Part shown: positions 7,144-13,769 of the stretch, piece after piece
Numbering within the stretch: position 1 is the stretch's first letter
How the letters are laid out: each line of letters opens with the position of its first letter
Origin: an uncultured Methanofollis sp.
Lineage (GTDB): Archaea > Halobacteriota > Methanomicrobia > Methanomicrobiales > Methanofollaceae
DNA: 18,340 nucleotides
Assembly: GCF_937919355.1 (NCBI RefSeq)
Contig: NZ_CALFSA010000100.1
Location: 1 to 18,340 of the forward strand
Direction of reading: 5' to 3'
Program-made: the position numbers and the translations under genes
Notes under the pieces: model-generated
The model's database searches: none
Told to the model about the DNA's origin: nothing
The model's input: the letters and a program-made list of their open reading frames with translations, nothing else

Positions 7144-8505
7144 ATGGACTGGACCGAGAAATACCGACCGCGGACCCTGCAGGACCTTGTCGGAAACGCC
7201 CCTGCTGTCAGGCAGATCTACGAATGGGCGAGGTCGTGGACGAGGGGGAGCCCACCCCTCATCCTGTATGGGAAGCCCGGTGTGGGAAAGACGTCCAGCG
7301 CCCACGCCCTCGCCCATGACATGGGCTGGGAGATCGTCGAACTCAATGCCAGCGACCAGCGGACAAAGGCCGCGCTCGACCGTATTGCCGGCACGTCGAG
7401 CGCGACCGCGAGTCTCCTCGGCGCAGAGAGGAAACTGATCCTCCTCGACGAGGCCGACAACCTCCATGGCACCGCCGACCGCGGCGGGGCGCGGGCGATC
7501 ATTGATATCATCAAGAACTCCCGCCAGCCGATCATCCTCATCGCCAACGACCTCTACGGCATCGCGAGGGAGATCAAGGCCCTCGGGGAACCCGTCCAGT
7601 TCAGGGCCGTCCAAGCCCGCTCCATCGTCCCGCGTCTGCGGGAGATCTGCCGGGCCGAGGGCCTCACCTGCACCGAGGACGCACTGGTCGAGATCGCCGA
7701 GAGCGCAAGCGGCGACCTGCGTGCCGCCGTCAACATGCTCTGTGCCGCAGGGGTGGGCAGGGAGAGGATCGCGGCAGGCGACGTCTCCACCGCGCAGAAA
7801 GATGAACGGTCGACGATCTTCGACCTCGTCGCCGCCATCTTCTCCGGAAAACCCGACACCGATCTCATGGCAAAGGCCCGCCAGGTGGAGGACACCCCCG
7901 ATACGATCGTCCAGTGGATCGAGGGGAACCTCCCGATAATGAAAGACAGGAATGCAGTTGTCAGGGCCTATCCCTCCCTCTCCCGTGCCGACGAATGGAT
8001 CGGCCTCACCACCCGCCGCCAGTACTACACGCTCTGGCGATATGCCACCGCCATGATGACTCTCGGCGTCAAGGTGGCGGCAGGCGGCGCAGGCGTCCAC
8101 GACAGGATCATGCCGCCCGCCCGCTGGCGGAAGATGGGCGGCGCAAAGAAGGGGAAAGCGGTGCGTGAGTCTGTCATGCAGAAACTCTCCCGCTCCCTCG
8201 CCCTCCCCCAGCACACCATCAGGGAGGAGTACCTCACCCTGATCACGCTCCTCGTGGATGAGAAACCCGAACCCGCCGCCCGGGAACTCGCCCTCGACGC
8301 CGATGAACTGAACTTTTTTATCCACGATAAAGAGCGGGCGAAGAAAGTTGTCAAGGATATAAAAGCGGCAGAAAAACCTAAAAAGAAAAAAGAGACGAAG
8401 AAAGAGGAGGAAAAACCGGTTCCCGCCCCGGTCCCTGACGACCCCCCCGCGGAGGAAGAGCGGAAACCTGTCGTCACCCAGGCCACTCTCTTCGACTCCT
8501 TCTGA
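7144..8505 (+). CDS. rfcL: Replication factor C large subunit (RfcL), clamp loader
   Basis: The large subunit of the archaeal clamp loader that opens and loads PCNA on DNA with the small RfcS subunits, powered by ATP. The protein (453 residues) starts with the family's MDWTEKYRP. Walker A GKPGVGKT is at 43-50 and Walker B LILLDEAD at 98-105. After the AAA+ and helical domains comes a Lys/Glu-rich linker (about residues 397-440), and the extreme C-terminus QATLFDSF is a PCNA-interacting (PIP) motif. The frame is open far upstream (to 6706), but that part is translated repeat element A and should be excluded. ATG 7132 would add four residues; ATG 7144 fits the conserved N-terminus and the TATA spacing. 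No RfcS gene is adjacent. Confidence 0.96.
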   Translation: MDWTEKYRPRTLQDLVGNAPAVRQIYEWARSWTRGSPPLILYGKPGVGKTSSAHALAHDMGWEIVELNASDQRTKAALDRIAGTSSATASLLGAERKLILLDEADNLHGTADRGGARAIIDIIKNSRQPIILIANDLYGIAREIKALGEPVQFRAVQARSIVPRLREICRAEGLTCTEDALVEIAESASGDLRAAVNMLCAAGVGRERIAAGDVSTAQKDERSTIFDLVAAIFSGKPDTDLMAKARQVEDTPDTIVQWIEGNLPIMKDRNAVVRAYPSLSRADEWIGLTTRRQYYTLWRYATAMMTLGVKVAAGGAGVHDRIMPPARWRKMGGAKKGKAVRESVMQKLSRSLALPQHTIREEYLTLITLLVDEKPEPAARELALDADELNFFIHDKERAKKVVKDIKAAEKPKKKKETKKEEEKPVPAPVPDDPPAEEERKPVVTQATLFDSF

Positions 8506-8695
8506 GAGGACGTCGTCATGCACGGAGCGGGGAGGAGTCACGATAGGGCAGCAGGCGGGGACATGTGCCCTCACCGCCTCTTTCCTCTTCTTAAGTGTAC
8601 TGACGGGTTGTATCAAACCCTCATGTTCGGATCGATCGTCTCCCCAGTGATCGCAGGGAGAGAGAGTGGAATCACTGCTTTCCCCATAGTCTGAA
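8506..8695. other. Non-coding spacer between rfcL and element B
   Basis: A T-rich pyrimidine stretch (CCTCTTTCCTCTTCTTAAG, about 8577-8595) may end rfcL transcription. I see no gene on either strand. Together with element B and the tail that follows it, this makes a gene-free stretch of about 550 bases up to 9052. Confidence 0.4.
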
Positions 8696-8890
8696 CCGGG
8701 GGACTGCTCGAAAATCTACGATTTTCTCGTTGCCCCCGAACCCCCGATCGTAGGATGGGATGGGGGAAGACATAACAGGAAACTCTGAACAGGGGATTTC
8801 CGTTCACTCCCTATCCTGGGCGGGGTGCGAGCGATAGCGAGCATGAGAAAACCGAAGGTTTTCGATTGTCTTGGGGCGTTAGTCCCCCGG
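8696..8890 (-). repeat. Hairpin-rich repeat element, copy B, downstream of rfcL
   Basis: A 195-base element with perfect 10-base terminal inverted repeats, CCGGGGGACT (8696-8705) and AGTCCCCCGG (8881-8890). Its right-hand 83 bases (8810-8892) match element A in reverse complement, and its left end shares GGGGGCAACGAG plus a hairpin (GAAAATC-TAC-GATTTTC, about 8709-8725) with the other end of A at the same relative place. The middle sections of A and B are unrelated. No transposase is encoded, and no target-site duplication is evident next to the termini. With copy A it makes an inverted pair around rfcL. Confidence 0.8.
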
Positions 8891-8900
8891 CGGAGAATGG

Positions 8901-8960
8901 GGGGAAGGCAGCGGACTCCCACCTATTTCTCTGAGATCAAGGAGGAGACATCGATCCGAC
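8901..8960 (+). repeat. Tail repeat following element B
   Basis: GGGGAAGGCAGCGGA and, further on, GATCAAGGAGGAGACATCGATCCGAC resemble the stretch after element A (7006-7066) in the same orientation. The remaining 8961-9052, up to the end of the UPF0146 gene, is C-rich with no recognisable feature. Confidence 0.45.
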
Positions 8961-9052
8961 CCTGAGCGATTCTCCAGAACAGGATATTTTCCCACGGCCC
9001 GCTCCCCATCCTGGTACTTCCTCTCCCGCCCCCCCTCTCGCTCCGATACCCC

Positions 9053-9454
9053 TCAGGCCCGCACATAGCGGTGAAGGACAACGCCGCAGTCTATGGCCTC
9101 CCCGCCGTCCATATAGATCTCGTTGCCCAGGTGGTAGACGACAAGGTCACACCCGACTGCCCGTGCGAGGTCGATCATCGAGGGCACCATCTCCACGCCC
9201 GGCCTCACCGCATAGATGAGGTCGGCACCCTTGTACCAGGGGAGGTCGGGCGCGAAGACATCGTCCACCCGGCCCTCGACGCCCTCGACAGGCGGGACCG
9301 GCCTGATGTCCGTGGCCCTGACGCGGAGACCTGCCCGTGCACATGCCGCGGCGACATCGGTGTTCTTTCCGATCCCGATCTCGATGACGTCCCGATAATT
9401 TTTCGAGAGATAAACCCCGATTAAGGACTCAATACGTTTATACTCGCATGCCAC
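9053..9454 (-). CDS. UPF0146 family protein (small methyltransferase-like Rossmann protein)
   Basis: A 133-residue archaeal protein of the UPF0146 family, with no known reaction. The N-terminal half has the look of an S-adenosylmethionine-binding Rossmann fold: VIEIGIGKNTDVAAACA resembles motif I and VRATDIRPV the acidic end of strand 2. DLIYAVRPGVEMVPSMIDLA is the family's strongest block. Compared with true methyltransferases it is very short and lacks a substrate domain, so it may bind rather than methylate. The start is GTG 9454; the nearby ATG is out of frame. No ribosome site is seen, but a TATA box (9481-9490) about 31 bases upstream fits a nearly leaderless message. It diverges from amzA with only 15 bases between the start codons. 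Confidence 0.88.
   Translation of the reverse strand: MACEYKRIESLIGVYLSKNYRDVIEIGIGKNTDVAAACARAGLRVRATDIRPVPPVEGVEGRVDDVFAPDLPWYKGADLIYAVRPGVEMVPSMIDLARAVGCDLVVYHLGNEIYMDGGEAIDCGVVLHRYVRA
9437..9443 (+). promoter_or_regulatory. TATA box of amzA, inside the UPF0146 coding start
   Basis: TTTATAC centred about 30 bases before the amzA ATG, predicting a start site near 9466. It lies within the first codons of the divergently transcribed UPF0146 gene. Confidence 0.6.
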
Positions 9455-9469
9455 GATGATCTAGGTACC

Positions 9470-10006
9470 ATGGGTGTCACGATTATATGGGATCATCAGG
9501 TGCCCACCGGCCTCCAGCTCCCGGTGGCAAGACGCATCGAGATGATCCTCGGCATGCCGGTCGATAACGTCGCTGCCGAGGCCCTGATCAACGGTTACCA
9601 CCCTGAAAGAAACCAGTACGATGCCGGGGCCGTCCTCGACCGCCTCCTCTTCATGACAAAGATGGGGGGCTATGCAGGACCCGCACTCCTTGTCGTCACC
9701 CATGACCTTTTTGTCGGCGATTGCGACTTCGTCTTCGGCCTCGCCCGCCCGCAGACCGGGTGCGCCGTCATCTCGATCGCCAGACTGGACAATGGTTTCT
9801 ATGGGAGGACAGAGGACTTCGACGACCTCGCCGACAGGGCGGCAAAGGAAGGAGCCCATGAGATCGGCCACCTCCTTGGCCTCGACCACTGTCAGGACCC
9901 CGAGTGCGTCATGTTCAAGCCGGCGACACTCTCCGAACTCGACAGGAAGAGAATGGTGATCTGCTCTTCCTGCCACGAGAAACTCATCCGGTCCACGGTC
10001 GGTTAA
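9470..10006 (+). CDS. amzA: Archaemetzincin, zinc metalloprotease
   Basis: A 178-residue zinc peptidase of the metzincin clan (archaelysin family), presumed cytoplasmic since there is no signal peptide. The full family signature is present: HEIGHLLGLDH at 130-140 gives the three zinc histidines and the catalytic glutamate, followed by Cys141, Cys146, Met148 (the CVM met-turn) and the CSSC pair at 165-168, a second zinc site in this family. Natural substrates are unknown. ATG 9470 is supported by a TATA box at 9437-9443. Only 15 bases separate it from the opposing UPF0146 start. The next gene, a universal-stress-like protein, begins 62 bases after the stop with its own AT-rich promoter. Confidence 0.96.
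   Translation: MGVTIIWDHQVPTGLQLPVARRIEMILGMPVDNVAAEALINGYHPERNQYDAGAVLDRLLFMTKMGGYAGPALLVVTHDLFVGDCDFVFGLARPQTGCAVISIARLDNGFYGRTEDFDDLADRAAKEGAHEIGHLLGLDHCQDPECVMFKPATLSELDRKRMVICSSCHEKLIRSTVG
9481..9490 (-). promoter_or_regulatory. TATA box of the UPF0146 gene, inside the amzA coding start
   Basis: CCATATAATC on the reverse strand, centred about 31 bases before GTG 9454, predicting a start site near 9459. It sits within codons 5-7 of amzA. Confidence 0.6.
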
Positions 10007-10032
10007 GCCCGTGCCCCCCTCCGGGAAAAGTG

Positions 10033-10040
10033 TTAATTAA
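10033..10040 (+). promoter_or_regulatory. Probable TATA box of the USP/permease cluster
   Basis: TTAATTAA, centred about 32 bases before ATG 10069, gives a predicted start site near 10063 and a leader of only a few bases. Confidence 0.55.
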
Positions 10041-10068
10041 TCCCGACTGTATTATTGATGAGATCACG

Positions 10069-10614
10069 ATGGGGTATTTCAATTCATTGCTGCAGCGCAA
10101 GTTCAAGGACGTGGCCGGGAAACGGTACGAGACGATCGCCCGGGATTACCGCGAGTTCCTCCTCACAGAGGAGGAGACCGTTGTCCCCGAGGTCTTGTCC
10201 ATACTCATGCCTCTTGATTATTTCGTGAAGGAGATCCCGCCCCAGTTATACGAGACTCTTTCAAGTTATGAAAGAGCAAAGGTCACCCTTGTCTATATCG
10301 TCGACATGGAGGTTATCAGGATCGTCGCAGATAGCCTCGACGAGAAGGCGATCGCTGAGTTCAGGCGGAAAAGAGAGGCCTTCGGGGAAGACCTGCTCAA
10401 CCGTGTGATCACATCTCTCGAAGGCGCCGGACTCACGGTGACGAGCCGGATGTTTGCCGGGGAGAAGTTCGACAATATCCTTGAACTGATGAAAGGCTAC
10501 GACCTCATCGCCGTTTCGAAGAAGTATGGTACCCTGACCACCGAGATCGCACCGCTCAGTTCGGTCACTCTCAAACTCGCCCAGATGGCGAGAGTCCCCA
10601 TCATCGTCTACTGA
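10069..10614 (+). CDS. Universal stress protein-like protein with degenerate nucleotide site
   Basis: A 181-residue protein whose central and C-terminal parts look like a universal stress protein fold: strand 1 ILMPLDYFVKEIP, strand 2 KVTLVYIVD, then a long helical stretch, DLIAVSKKYG and the final strand VPIIVY. The usual ATP-binding G-x2-G-x9-G-S/T signature is missing; the matching stretch reads SKKYGTLTTEIAPLSS, so it probably does not bind ATP in the normal way. An extra helical segment of about 40 residues precedes the fold. ATG 10069 is chosen because the frame upstream (to 9904) overlaps amzA and a TATA box lies 32 bases before it. The permease gene follows after 8 bases, so it is probably a partner or regulator of that transporter (inference). 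Confidence 0.75.
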   Translation: MGYFNSLLQRKFKDVAGKRYETIARDYREFLLTEEETVVPEVLSILMPLDYFVKEIPPQLYETLSSYERAKVTLVYIVDMEVIRIVADSLDEKAIAEFRRKREAFGEDLLNRVITSLEGAGLTVTSRMFAGEKFDNILELMKGYDLIAVSKKYGTLTTEIAPLSSVTLKLAQMARVPIIVY

Positions 10615-10622
10615 GGACTCAA

Positions 10623-11897
10623 ATGAACGCAGAACTCATTGCAATAGCAGTATTCATCATTACCTACGCCCTGATCATCGACGAACGGATCCACCGTGCA
10701 GTTGCGGCGATGGCCGGCGCCGCCATCATCCTCTGCGCCCAGATCGTCCCCTGGGAGAAGGTCCCGGAGTACCTTGACCTCGGGACGATCTTCCTCCTCA
10801 TGGGCATGATGATCATCGTGAACACCGCCCGTAAGAGCGGTCTCTTTGAATTCATTGCCATACGGACAGCAAAACGTGCGGGGGGAAGCCCCATGAGAGT
10901 CCTGATCCTCTTCTCCCTGGTGACGGCAGTCGTCTCGGCGTTCCTGGACAACGTGACGACCGTCCTCCTCCTCACCCCCATGCTCCTCTACATCACCAAA
11001 CTGATGAAACTCAACCCCGTGCCCTTCCTGGTCTCCGAGATCTTCGCCTCCAATGTCGGCGGGACGGCGACACTCATCGGCGACCCGCCGAACATCATGA
11101 TCGCCTCGGCGGCTGGCCTCACCTTCAACGAGTTTCTCCTGAACATGGGGCCGGTTGTCATTGTCGATATGGCGATCATGCTCGTCATGCTCTCCCTCAT
11201 CTACGGCCGCACCCTCAAGGTAAACCCGGCAGAGCAGGAGACGATTGTCAGGACCATCGACGCCCTGGACGAGCGTGCGGCGATCAAGGACCGTTCGCTC
11301 TTCATGAAGTCGGTGGTCACGATCCTCCTCGTCGTCTTCCTCTTCTTCATCCACGATAAACTCGGCCTCGAACCTGCGGTCGTCGCCCTGACCGGCGCCG
11401 CCATTCTCCTCCTCTGGAGCCGCGAACCTCCGGAGGAGATCCTGGAAAAGATCGAGTGGCCCGCGCTCTTCTTCTTCGGCGGACTCTTCATCGTTGTCGG
11501 CGCCCTGGTGGAGACCGGTCTCATCTCCCAGCTCGCTTCCTTCGTCGTCGGCCACGTCGACTCCACGGAAGAGGCAATGTTCATTATCACCTGGTTTGCG
11601 GCCTTTGCCTCGGCGATCGTGGACAACATCCCCCTGACCGCCACGCTCATACCCCTCATCTCCGAGATGGGGCAGACGATGGACGTGTACCCCCTCTGGT
11701 GGGCCCTGTCCCTGGGTGCATGTCTCGGCGGCAACGGCACAGCCATCGGCGCCTCGGCAAACGTCGTCGTCATCGGCATTGCAGAGCGCGAGGGGATATC
11801 CATCACCTTCATGCAATTCCTGAAGATCGGGATGCTCGTACTTGTCGTCACCGTGGCCGCCGGCCTCGGTGTCCTCCTCCTGAAGTACGGCTGGTAA
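10623..11897 (+). CDS. SLC13/ArsB/NhaD-type membrane permease, copy 1
   Basis: A 424-residue polytopic membrane protein of the ion-transporter superfamily (ArsB, NhaD and divalent-anion symporters). About 10-12 hydrophobic segments are visible in two halves. The first-half signature VSAFLDNVTTVLLLTPM and GGTATLIGDPPNIMI is mirrored in the second half by ASAIVDNIPLTATLIPL and LGGNGTAIGASANVVVIGIAE, as expected for the inverted two-fold fold with paired re-entrant loops. The sequence does not settle whether the substrate is Na+/H+, arsenite or an anion. ATG 10623 follows AGGA and lies 8 bases after the USP-like gene, so the two are co-transcribed. Residues from about TIDALDER to GIAER are encoded by DNA identical to copy 2. 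Confidence 0.92.
   Translation: MNAELIAIAVFIITYALIIDERIHRAVAAMAGAAIILCAQIVPWEKVPEYLDLGTIFLLMGMMIIVNTARKSGLFEFIAIRTAKRAGGSPMRVLILFSLVTAVVSAFLDNVTTVLLLTPMLLYITKLMKLNPVPFLVSEIFASNVGGTATLIGDPPNIMIASAAGLTFNEFLLNMGPVVIVDMAIMLVMLSLIYGRTLKVNPAEQETIVRTIDALDERAAIKDRSLFMKSVVTILLVVFLFFIHDKLGLEPAVVALTGAAILLLWSREPPEEILEKIEWPALFFFGGLFIVVGALVETGLISQLASFVVGHVDSTEEAMFIITWFAAFASAIVDNIPLTATLIPLISEMGQTMDVYPLWWALSLGACLGGNGTAIGASANVVVIGIAEREGISITFMQFLKIGMLVLVVTVAAGLGVLLLKYGW
11251..11788 (+). repeat. 538-base direct repeat, first copy (permease 1)
   Basis: Identical by eye, base for base, to 12669-13206 (offset 1418), including all synonymous positions. The edges are sharp: sequence on both sides diverges at once. 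It covers the second half of the permease from the central cytoplasmic loop to just before the last membrane segment. Confidence 0.9.
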
Positions 11898-11946
11898 AGA
11901 GACTCCCCTCATCTCTTTCTCTCCCGCAGATTCAAGAAGGCGTGAA

Positions 11947-11969
11947 AGATATAGTACATGAGATATATT
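11947..11969 (+). promoter_or_regulatory. AT-rich promoter candidate before permease 2
   Basis: Two TATA-like elements, AGATATAGT (about 11948-11956) and AGATATATT (about 11961-11969), lie in the 90-base gap after permease 1. The first would give a start near 11975 and leave the AAGGAG ribosome site of the small ORF on the message. Permease 2 may therefore be transcribed separately from permease 1. Confidence 0.45.
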
Positions 11970-11987
11970 CTGAAAAAGGAGAATACT

Positions 11988-12056
11988 ATGACGTTCATTC
12001 AAAGGGAATACCGATTACCCCCTACCGGAGGTGAAGGGCAACGTATGCCGAACTGA
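11988..12056 (+). CDS. Small ORF (22 residues) overlapping the permease 2 start region
   Basis: An ATG at 11988 is preceded by AAAGGAG at good spacing and opens a 22-codon frame (begins MTFIQREYR, ends QRMPN) that stops with TGA at 12054-12056. It runs through the strong ribosome site and the expected start region of permease 2 in another frame. It could be a regulatory leader peptide that controls permease 2 by translational coupling, or the original N-terminus of permease 2 cut off by a one-base frameshift. No known peptide is recognised. Evidence is the ribosome site and position only. Confidence 0.4.
   Translation: MTFIQREYRLPPTGGEGQRMPN
12027..12034 (+). promoter_or_regulatory. Perfect Shine-Dalgarno before ACG at 12041
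   Basis: GGAGGTGA, complementary to the archaeal 16S rRNA 3' end, ends six bases before ACG 12041. That ACG aligns exactly with the ATG start of permease 1. The ATG at 12045 is out of frame and meets TGA after two more codons. The site therefore argues that translation of permease 2 begins, or once began, at 12041. Confidence 0.7.
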
Positions 12057-12127
12057 TTGCTATCGCGGTCTTCCTCTTCACCTACGCCCTGATCATCGAC
12101 GAGCGTATCCACCGTGCGGTTGCGGCG

Positions 12128-13315
12128 ATGGCCGGCGCCGCCGTCATCCTCTGCGCCCAGATCGTCCCCTGGGAGAAGGTCCCGGAGTACCTCGACCTCG
12201 GGACGATCTTCCTCCTCATGGGCATGATGATCATCGTGAACACCACCCGCAAGAGCGGTCTCTTTGAATTCATTGCCATACGGACAGCAAAACGTGCGAG
12301 TGGAAGTCCCATGAGAGTCCTGATCCTCTTCTCCCTGGTGACGGCGATCGTCTCGGCGTTCCTGGACAACGTGACGACCGTCCTCCTCCTCACCCCCATG
12401 CTCCTCTACATCACCAAACTGATGAAACTCAACCCCGTGCCCTTCCTCCTCGCCGAGATCTTCGCCTCGAATATCGGCGGGACGGCGACCCTCATCGGCG
12501 ACCCGCCGAACATCATGATCGGGTCTGCGGCGGGCCTCACCTTCAACGACTTCCTCGTCAACATGGGCCCGATCGTCGTCGTCGACATGGTCGCTATCAT
12601 CCTTCTCCTCCTCCTGATCTTCAGGAAATCGATGAAGATCGAGGAGGAGGAGAGAGTCGGGATCAGCCGGACCATCGACGCCCTGGACGAGCGTGCGGCG
12701 ATCAAGGACCGTTCGCTCTTCATGAAGTCGGTGGTCACGATCCTCCTCGTCGTCTTCCTCTTCTTCATCCACGATAAACTCGGCCTCGAACCTGCGGTCG
12801 TCGCCCTGACCGGCGCCGCCATTCTCCTCCTCTGGAGCCGCGAACCTCCGGAGGAGATCCTGGAAAAGATCGAGTGGCCCGCGCTCTTCTTCTTCGGCGG
12901 ACTCTTCATCGTTGTCGGCGCCCTGGTGGAGACCGGTCTCATCTCCCAGCTCGCTTCCTTCGTCGTCGGCCACGTCGACTCCACGGAAGAGGCAATGTTC
13001 ATTATCACCTGGTTTGCGGCCTTTGCCTCGGCGATCGTGGACAACATCCCCCTGACCGCCACGCTCATACCCCTCATCTCCGAGATGGGGCAGACGATGG
13101 ACGTGTACCCCCTCTGGTGGGCCCTGTCCCTGGGTGCATGTCTCGGCGGCAACGGCACAGCCATCGGCGCCTCGGCAAACGTCGTCGTCATCGGCATTGC
13201 AGAGCGGCAAGGCATAAATATCAGCTTTGTCGAATTCCTGAAAGTAGGGATGATTGTTCTCATCGTCAGTGTGGGAATTGGCTGTGGAATGCTGTGGCTA
13301 CGGTACTTCTGGTGA
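12128..13315 (+). CDS. SLC13/ArsB/NhaD-type membrane permease, copy 2 (start codon in doubt)
   Basis: Paralogue of the permease just upstream, same family and signatures (SAFLDNVTT, GGTATLIGDPPN, ASAIVDNIPLTAT, GGNGTAIGASAN). The first in-frame ATG is at 12128, giving 395 residues, but clear homology to copy 1 continues 29 codons further up to 12041, where copy 1 has ATG and this copy has ACG. No ATG, GTG or TTG occurs in that stretch, and TGA lies in frame at 12032. Either ACG is used, helped by the perfect ribosome site at 12027-12034, or the first membrane segment is lost, or one base is missing here. The middle (around residues 105-180 from 12128) and the C-terminus differ from copy 1. 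A true universal stress protein gene follows four bases after the stop. Confidence 0.85.
   Translation: MAGAAVILCAQIVPWEKVPEYLDLGTIFLLMGMMIIVNTTRKSGLFEFIAIRTAKRASGSPMRVLILFSLVTAIVSAFLDNVTTVLLLTPMLLYITKLMKLNPVPFLLAEIFASNIGGTATLIGDPPNIMIGSAAGLTFNDFLVNMGPIVVVDMVAIILLLLLIFRKSMKIEEEERVGISRTIDALDERAAIKDRSLFMKSVVTILLVVFLFFIHDKLGLEPAVVALTGAAILLLWSREPPEEILEKIEWPALFFFGGLFIVVGALVETGLISQLASFVVGHVDSTEEAMFIITWFAAFASAIVDNIPLTATLIPLISEMGQTMDVYPLWWALSLGACLGGNGTAIGASANVVVIGIAERQGINISFVEFLKVGMIVLIVSVGIGCGMLWLRYFW
12669..13206 (+). repeat. 538-base direct repeat, second copy (permease 2)
   Basis: Identical to 11251-11788. Upstream, 12128-12445 is about 97% identical to permease 1 (roughly nine differences before the two genes separate), while 12446-12668 is clearly more divergent. 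This mosaic points to gene conversion rather than a single recent duplication. Confidence 0.9.
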
Positions 13316-13319
13316 TAAA

Positions 13320-13769
13320 ATGAAAATCCTGACATTAATAGACGGGTCGAAGTGGAGCCACAAGGGAACACTCCACGCGGTTTCCATAGCGAAGAAGAAG
13401 AACGCTGATATCGTCCTCCTCGCCGTCCTCGACAGACGGGAAGCGCGGACGATGGCCTTCAACTACTGCACTCAGAGCGACAAGTGCGATATCATCGGGA
13501 CCTACGAGCAGAATATCTGGCGGGATATGCGCCGGAACATCGAGACCGAACTGGCGGCGGCCTGGGACTACTGCACGAGCGAAGGGTGCCGGTGCACGAC
13601 GAAGATCCGGGAAGGCGACAGGAGAGAGGAGATCGTCAGGGAGGTCAGGGACGGCGGGTATACCCTTGTGATCATGGGCGCCCATGGCAGGAGCGCAAAA
13701 CCCGCTCTCGGCAGCACCCTCAGCGACATTGCAGGAGAGATCGAGACACCGGTTCTTATTGTTCCCTGA
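13320..13769 (+). CDS. Universal stress protein, UspA family
   Basis: A 149-residue single-domain universal stress protein: N-terminal strand KILTLIDGS with the usual acidic residue, strand ADIVLLAVLD, and the C-terminal nucleotide loop GAHGRSAKPALGST followed by ETPVLIVP. The loop has G-x2-G (120-123) and GS at 131-132, but only seven residues between rather than the usual nine, so ATP binding is likely but not certain. ATG 13320 lies four bases after the permease 2 stop, with GGTGAT over the stop acting as the ribosome site, so translation is coupled. Unlike the USP-like protein at 10069, its nucleotide loop is kept. It is rich in cysteines (four), unusual for the family. The 3' end overlaps the convergent HEAT gene by 14 bases. 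Confidence 0.9.
   Translation: MKILTLIDGSKWSHKGTLHAVSIAKKKNADIVLLAVLDRREARTMAFNYCTQSDKCDIIGTYEQNIWRDMRRNIETELAAAWDYCTSEGCRCTTKIREGDRREEIVREVRDGGYTLVIMGAHGRSAKPALGSTLSDIAGEIETPVLIVP

Noticed and set aside
8716..8922. Leftward 68-residue frame within element B
   Set aside because: It is the same chance translation of the repeat core seen in element A and has no ribosome site.
10623..13315. Arsenic-resistance (ars) locus based on the ArsB-like permeases
   Set aside because: No ArsR, ArsA, ArsC or ArsM gene is nearby, and the superfamily covers many ions, so arsenite specificity is not supported.
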